A stretch of 64,000 nucleotides of DNA, taken from NCBI GenBank assembly GCA_011170375.1, contig DUEV01000014.1, positions 51,702 through 115,701 on the forward strand, given 5' to 3'. This document shows positions 63,040 to 64,000 of the stretch, piece after piece (the first letter of the stretch is position 1; the number at the start of each line of letters is the position of its first letter). This DNA is from Dehalococcoidia bacterium (GTDB lineage Bacteria; Chloroflexota; Dehalococcoidia; Dehalococcoidales; Fen-1064). The notes under the pieces were generated by a model, which had not been told where the DNA came from, did no database searches, and saw only the letters and a list, made by a program, of their open reading frames with translations. The translations under genes and the position numbers were made by a program.

Positions 63040-63339
63040 CTAAGTGCTTCCTTCACGGCTTGTTGGACGTCCTACCTTTGTTACTGTGTCTATCTGAGCA
63101 TTGAATCCTTCAATACTAGCATATGGAGTCAGCACACGAACTATCCATTGATTGAACTCGTCTTCCTTCCCTTCATCTACTTCATAGATTGCGTAGGTTT
63201 CCCAACCATATTTCAGGTCGACTCTATTGAACATACCTTGTGTACGTACCGAGTGAGGACGTGCCTCGGACTTGTTGTATAACGCAGCTACTTCAGCACC
63301 TTTATGAGGAGGTTAGGATGTACGAACCATGAAATTCAT
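63040..63339 (-). pseudogene. Small alpha/beta protein with internal stop
   Basis: Minus-strand frame from ATG 63339 (AAGGAG upstream) reads M-N-F-M-V-R-T-S, then TAA at 63315-63313, then continues in frame with PPHKGAEVAALYNKSEARPH through YAIYEVDEGKEDEFNQW to 63040. The neighbouring intact paralogue has TTTYPPSK at this place, so the stop replaces a Tyr codon. About 99 residues in all; a nonsense-inactivated copy, or a sequencing error. Confidence 0.6.
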
Positions 63340-63376
63340 TTTTCTTCTCCTTCACCAATCTTGTTATTGTTAGTAT

Positions 63377-63679
63377 TTAGAGTGGTAATAGTGGTATTGC
63401 TTCTTCTGCCGTTAACATTGGTTCGATTTGATATTTAAATCCTTCGATACCATAGAACAACTCCGCAACTCTCTTCGTCAATTCCTTCATACCGTCAGGT
63501 ACTTTATCATCATCTACTTCAAAAATACCAAGTGACTTTATACCTAGTTCTTGATACGTTGTAATGAGTTGGTGTACTCGCCTGACATAAGTGAACGGTG
63601 TCTCGGTAGATTTGATAAATGTCTTCGCCATCTCAATGGATTTGCTAGGTGGATATGTTGTAGTCAGAACTATGAACAT
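63377..63679 (-). CDS. Small protein, paralogue of the broken neighbour
   Basis: 100 residues. It shares TYPP near the start, GIFEVDDDK and YGIEGFKYQIEPM with the interrupted gene at 63040-63339, which suggests a tandem duplication. The layout (two beta strand-helix units) resembles dimeric alpha/beta-barrel (ABM/DUF3303-like) proteins, but no firm family is assigned. Confidence 0.6.
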   Translation of the reverse strand: MFIVLTTTYPPSKSIEMAKTFIKSTETPFTYVRRVHQLITTYQELGIKSLGIFEVDDDKVPDGMKELTKRVAELFYGIEGFKYQIEPMLTAEEAIPLLPL

Positions 63680-63791
63680 CTCTAATCTCCTTAAAAGTAT
63701 TATTTTGACAACGTAATTATTTTAGTAACTCACTGGGTAATATGATGATAGGAAATATTCTATTGTGTATAGGCATCACCTCCCTGTTTAT

Positions 63792-64000
63792 CTAACTTTG
63801 TGATTGATTTGGTACAATTGGTGGGTCGAGTCTGTGTCCAAGTTGCCACCACATGCCAAGTTCATCCCAATGATCCCACTCTTCAACTATCTTTCCGTTA
63901 TCCATGTGATACAGTATTAAACCTAGACCGAAACCTTCTTTACCCGTTATACGTCCTGCAAACTGTCCTGTATTCGTTCCTTTAATGGTCACTCTGGCAG
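63792..64000 (-). CDS. SnoaL-like protein, C-terminal part
   Basis: Cut by the right window edge; the frame stays open to base 64000. VTIKGTNTGQFAGRITGKE followed by DNGKIVEEWDHWDELGMWWQ is the C-terminal half of the SnoaL/NTF2-like ester-cyclase fold. Function beyond the fold is unknown. The 112 bases between it and the preceding gene hold nothing distinctive. Confidence 0.75.
   Translation of the reverse strand, partial: ARVTIKGTNTGQFAGRITGKEGFGLGLILYHMDNGKIVEEWDHWDELGMWWQLGHRLDPPIVPNQSQS

Noticed and set aside
1..64000. CRISPR arrays, rRNA genes, complete insertion sequences, replication origin
   Set aside because: None seen by eye: no regularly spaced repeats, no transposase or integrase, no dnaA-like boxes cluster or rRNA sequence.

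Overview
The window looks like a chromosomal segment of an anaerobic, moderate-GC bacterium, most likely Chloroflexota of the Dehalococcoidia type. That placement is inferred from protein features recalled from the group: an EF-Tu with a cysteine-rich insert, an Os1348/NHLP-type small protein, a four-helix PAS/NarL sensor kinase, a tungsten aldehyde:ferredoxin oxidoreductase, ADP-forming acyl-CoA synthetase pieces and a small basic protein next to RNase III. No 16S gene is present to confirm it.

Layout. 1-4.5 kb: DNA repair and housekeeping (SbcC C-terminus, HD hydrolase, UvrA). 4.5-14.4 kb: an accessory stretch with a DUF2235 hydrolase, a broken SHOCT gene, a phage-type DUF1353 gene, a cation/proton antiporter, a SIMPL lipoprotein, small membrane proteins and a lectin-MOA-like peptidase. 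Part of it (6.9-12.3 kb) is bounded by a duplicated promoter and 5' end of comM, and comM itself is truncated. 14.4-22.8 kb, minus strand: a tRNA(Glu-Thr-Tyr-Thr)-tuf-rpmG-secE-nusG-rplK-rplA...rplJ-rplL block. It is interrupted between rplA and rplJ by a thiolase and an HMG-CoA-synthase-like/DUF35 fusion, and an L10-type leader with an attenuator lies before rplJ. 23-32.8 kb: a NarL-type two-component pair, a candidate NHLP-clan small peptide with a zinc ribbon, two tandem universal stress proteins, two small-molecule kinases, an MFS transporter and a winged-helix regulator.

33-40 kb: a branched-chain-amino-acid-type ABC importer split into convergent halves (livJ-livH-livM on plus; acyl-CoA ligase-livG-livF on minus). 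This suggests uptake and CoA activation of a carboxylate or amino acid. 40-55 kb: tRNA-Gln, RNase III, a PflA-like radical SAM protein, acylphosphatase, a minus-strand metabolic run (DUF362-like protein, UlaG-like hydrolase, leucyl aminopeptidase, aldehyde oxidoreductase, P-loop kinase, DegV), a PadR/HAAS pair, an ATP-grasp acyl-CoA synthetase subunit and a corC-DUF2344-tilS operon. 55-64 kb: a hairpin-rich non-coding block, tsaD with a probably leaderless promoter, small membrane proteins, a frameshifted DUF2851 gene, and an operon of two coiled-coil lipoproteins (a PsbP-like one and a type-B carboxylesterase). It ends in small, partly broken genes and a SnoaL-like gene cut by the window edge.

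Several promoters with exact or near-exact TTGACA-N17-TATAAT spacing can be read directly, and two pairs are duplicated copies of one another. No CRISPR array, intact insertion sequence or rRNA gene was seen. The least conventional pieces are the ketosynthase-fold pair lodged inside the ribosomal operon, the comM-bounded island, and the promoter cassette shared between 11.5 and 62.2 kb.
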